Positions 5,875 to 6,267 of a stretch of DNA of 6,267 nt are shown one piece after another. The stretch comes from JAXGYX01 sp964487355 (lineage in GTDB: Bacteria > Bacillota > Clostridia > Saccharofermentanales > Fastidiosipilaceae). Position numbers and translations under genes: made by a program. The notes beneath the pieces were generated by a model. That model saw only the letters and a list, made by a program, of their open reading frames with translations, was not told the DNA's origin and did no database searches. Numbering within the stretch: the stretch's first letter is position 1; every line of letters begins with the position of its first letter. The stretch lies in contig CAZAPS010000060.1 of NCBI GenBank assembly GCA_964487355.1, positions 1 through 6,267 of the forward strand, in the 5' to 3' direction.

Positions 5875-6112
5875 CTTCCTCGAATCTCCTCATCATAAAC
5901 GCAATTTTCTCTGCACTTTTTGGGTAGCGGCTATTGTTATGATTCACATACTCAAATAATTGGTCACTAACCATTTCATTTCTTGTTTGATAACCTTGGT
6001 AATCACCAGCACAAAACTTAAACAGTTCTGCCAACATCTCTTTAATCGACAGACTACTTCCTTGAATCCGCGGAAGTATTTTCTGAATAATTTGATGATC
6101 CATGGCGACCTC
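5849..6112 (-). pseudogene. C-terminal remnant of McrB-like AAA+ ATPase
   Basis: About 85 residues match the extreme C-terminus of the McrB-like AAA+ motors that accompany DUF2357 nucleases. AMDHQIIQKILPRIQGSS is the recognisable start, and YPKSAEKIAFMMRRFEEDGF followed by TSYW is the characteristic end. The Walker A, Walker B and sensor regions should lie upstream and are absent. Upstream of about 6112 the frame has no McrB-like sequence and is antisense to another gene, then meets a TAA at 6193-6191. An ATG at 6103 has AGAGGT four bases upstream, and another at 6154 has AAGAAGG close by, so an 84- or 101-residue fragment could still be made. With no nucleotide-binding site it cannot act as a motor. 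Its stop lies 26 bases inside the nuclease gene. It looks like the result of a deletion or an assembly join. Confidence 0.72.
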
Positions 6113-6267
6113 TTGCGTCAACAAACCAATGTTTTTATTGTTGAATATGCACATGGCCTTCTTTTGCTTGATGGAGCATCCCCTGCTGATTTAGAAGTAA
6201 TTGAGGAACTTTGCAGAGATAAGCTAAGCCGCCCTGTTTCAGATATTAAGCTTGCAGTGGTAACTCA
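6095..6267 (+). CDS. MBL-fold metallo-hydrolase, 5'-truncated and cut by window edge
   Basis: The plus-strand frame from an ATG at 6095 runs open to the right edge (57 full codons). QTNVFIVEYAHGLLLLDGAS (10-29) is the first beta-strand pair and Asp-Gly turn typical of metallo-beta-lactamase-fold hydrolases. DLEVIEELCRDKL is the usual first helix. IKLAVVT plus a partial CA- codon is the strand that leads into the family's metal-binding THxHxDH motif, which would begin just past the edge. The residues before about L7 are antisense to the McrB-like remnant and do not look like a normal N-terminus. No ribosome binding site precedes the ATG. The gene therefore seems to have lost its promoter and first codons at a junction near 6107-6118. 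The substrate class cannot be told from this fragment. Confidence 0.68.
   Translation, partial: MIHGDLLRQQTNVFIVEYAHGLLLLDGASPADLEVIEELCRDKLSRPVSDIKLAVVT

Noticed and set aside
1..6267. CRISPR array, tRNA or rRNA
   Set aside because: I found no regularly spaced repeats, no tRNA-like cloverleaf and no rRNA-like sequence in the window.

Overview
The window looks like a stretch of a Bacillota (probably Bacilli) chromosome. The evidence is strong Shine-Dalgarno sites (AAAGGAGGT, GGGGAGG, AAAGGAG), sigma-A-type promoter boxes and the gene families present. No rRNA, tRNA or other taxon-diagnostic gene is here, so the assignment is an inference.

Layout, left to right. Positions 1-497 are AT-rich and hold no gene I can name; there is a doubtful open frame at the left edge, plus short palindromes and a 12-bp direct repeat. 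Next come two minus-strand genes: a cytidylate kinase-like protein (498-1142) with its own extended -10 promoter, and an NAD(P)-dependent short-chain dehydrogenase (1315-2094). A divergent promoter region of about 185 bp (2095-2278) contains two candidate operator palindromes. It separates the dehydrogenase from two plus-strand genes: a UPF0303/HbpS-like protein (2279-2761) and a DNA-deoxyinosine glycosylase of the uracil-DNA glycosylase superfamily (2845-3363). Two perfect hairpins lie between these two genes.

From 3397 to about 6110 the minus strand carries the remains of a two-gene McrBC-like restriction module. The downstream gene is an intact 825-residue DUF2357/PD-(D/E)xK nuclease (McrC-like). 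The upstream gene is only the last 80-90 codons of its McrB-like AAA+ partner. This section is visibly more AT-rich than the dehydrogenase and glycosylase genes, which suits an acquired defence module.

The main surprise is at about 6107-6118. Going rightwards, the McrB-like homology stops there, and within about ten bases a plus-strand metallo-beta-lactamase-fold gene begins, itself lacking its N-terminus, and runs off the right edge. The simplest reading is one deletion that removed the 5' end of the McrB-like gene, the divergent promoter region and the first codons of the hydrolase gene, leaving the nuclease without its motor. A chimeric assembly join is the main alternative.

Apart from the nuclease/ATPase pair, the genes do not form one obvious pathway: they are nucleotide or DNA housekeeping (kinase-like protein, deoxyinosine repair), an oxidoreductase and a small HbpS-like protein.
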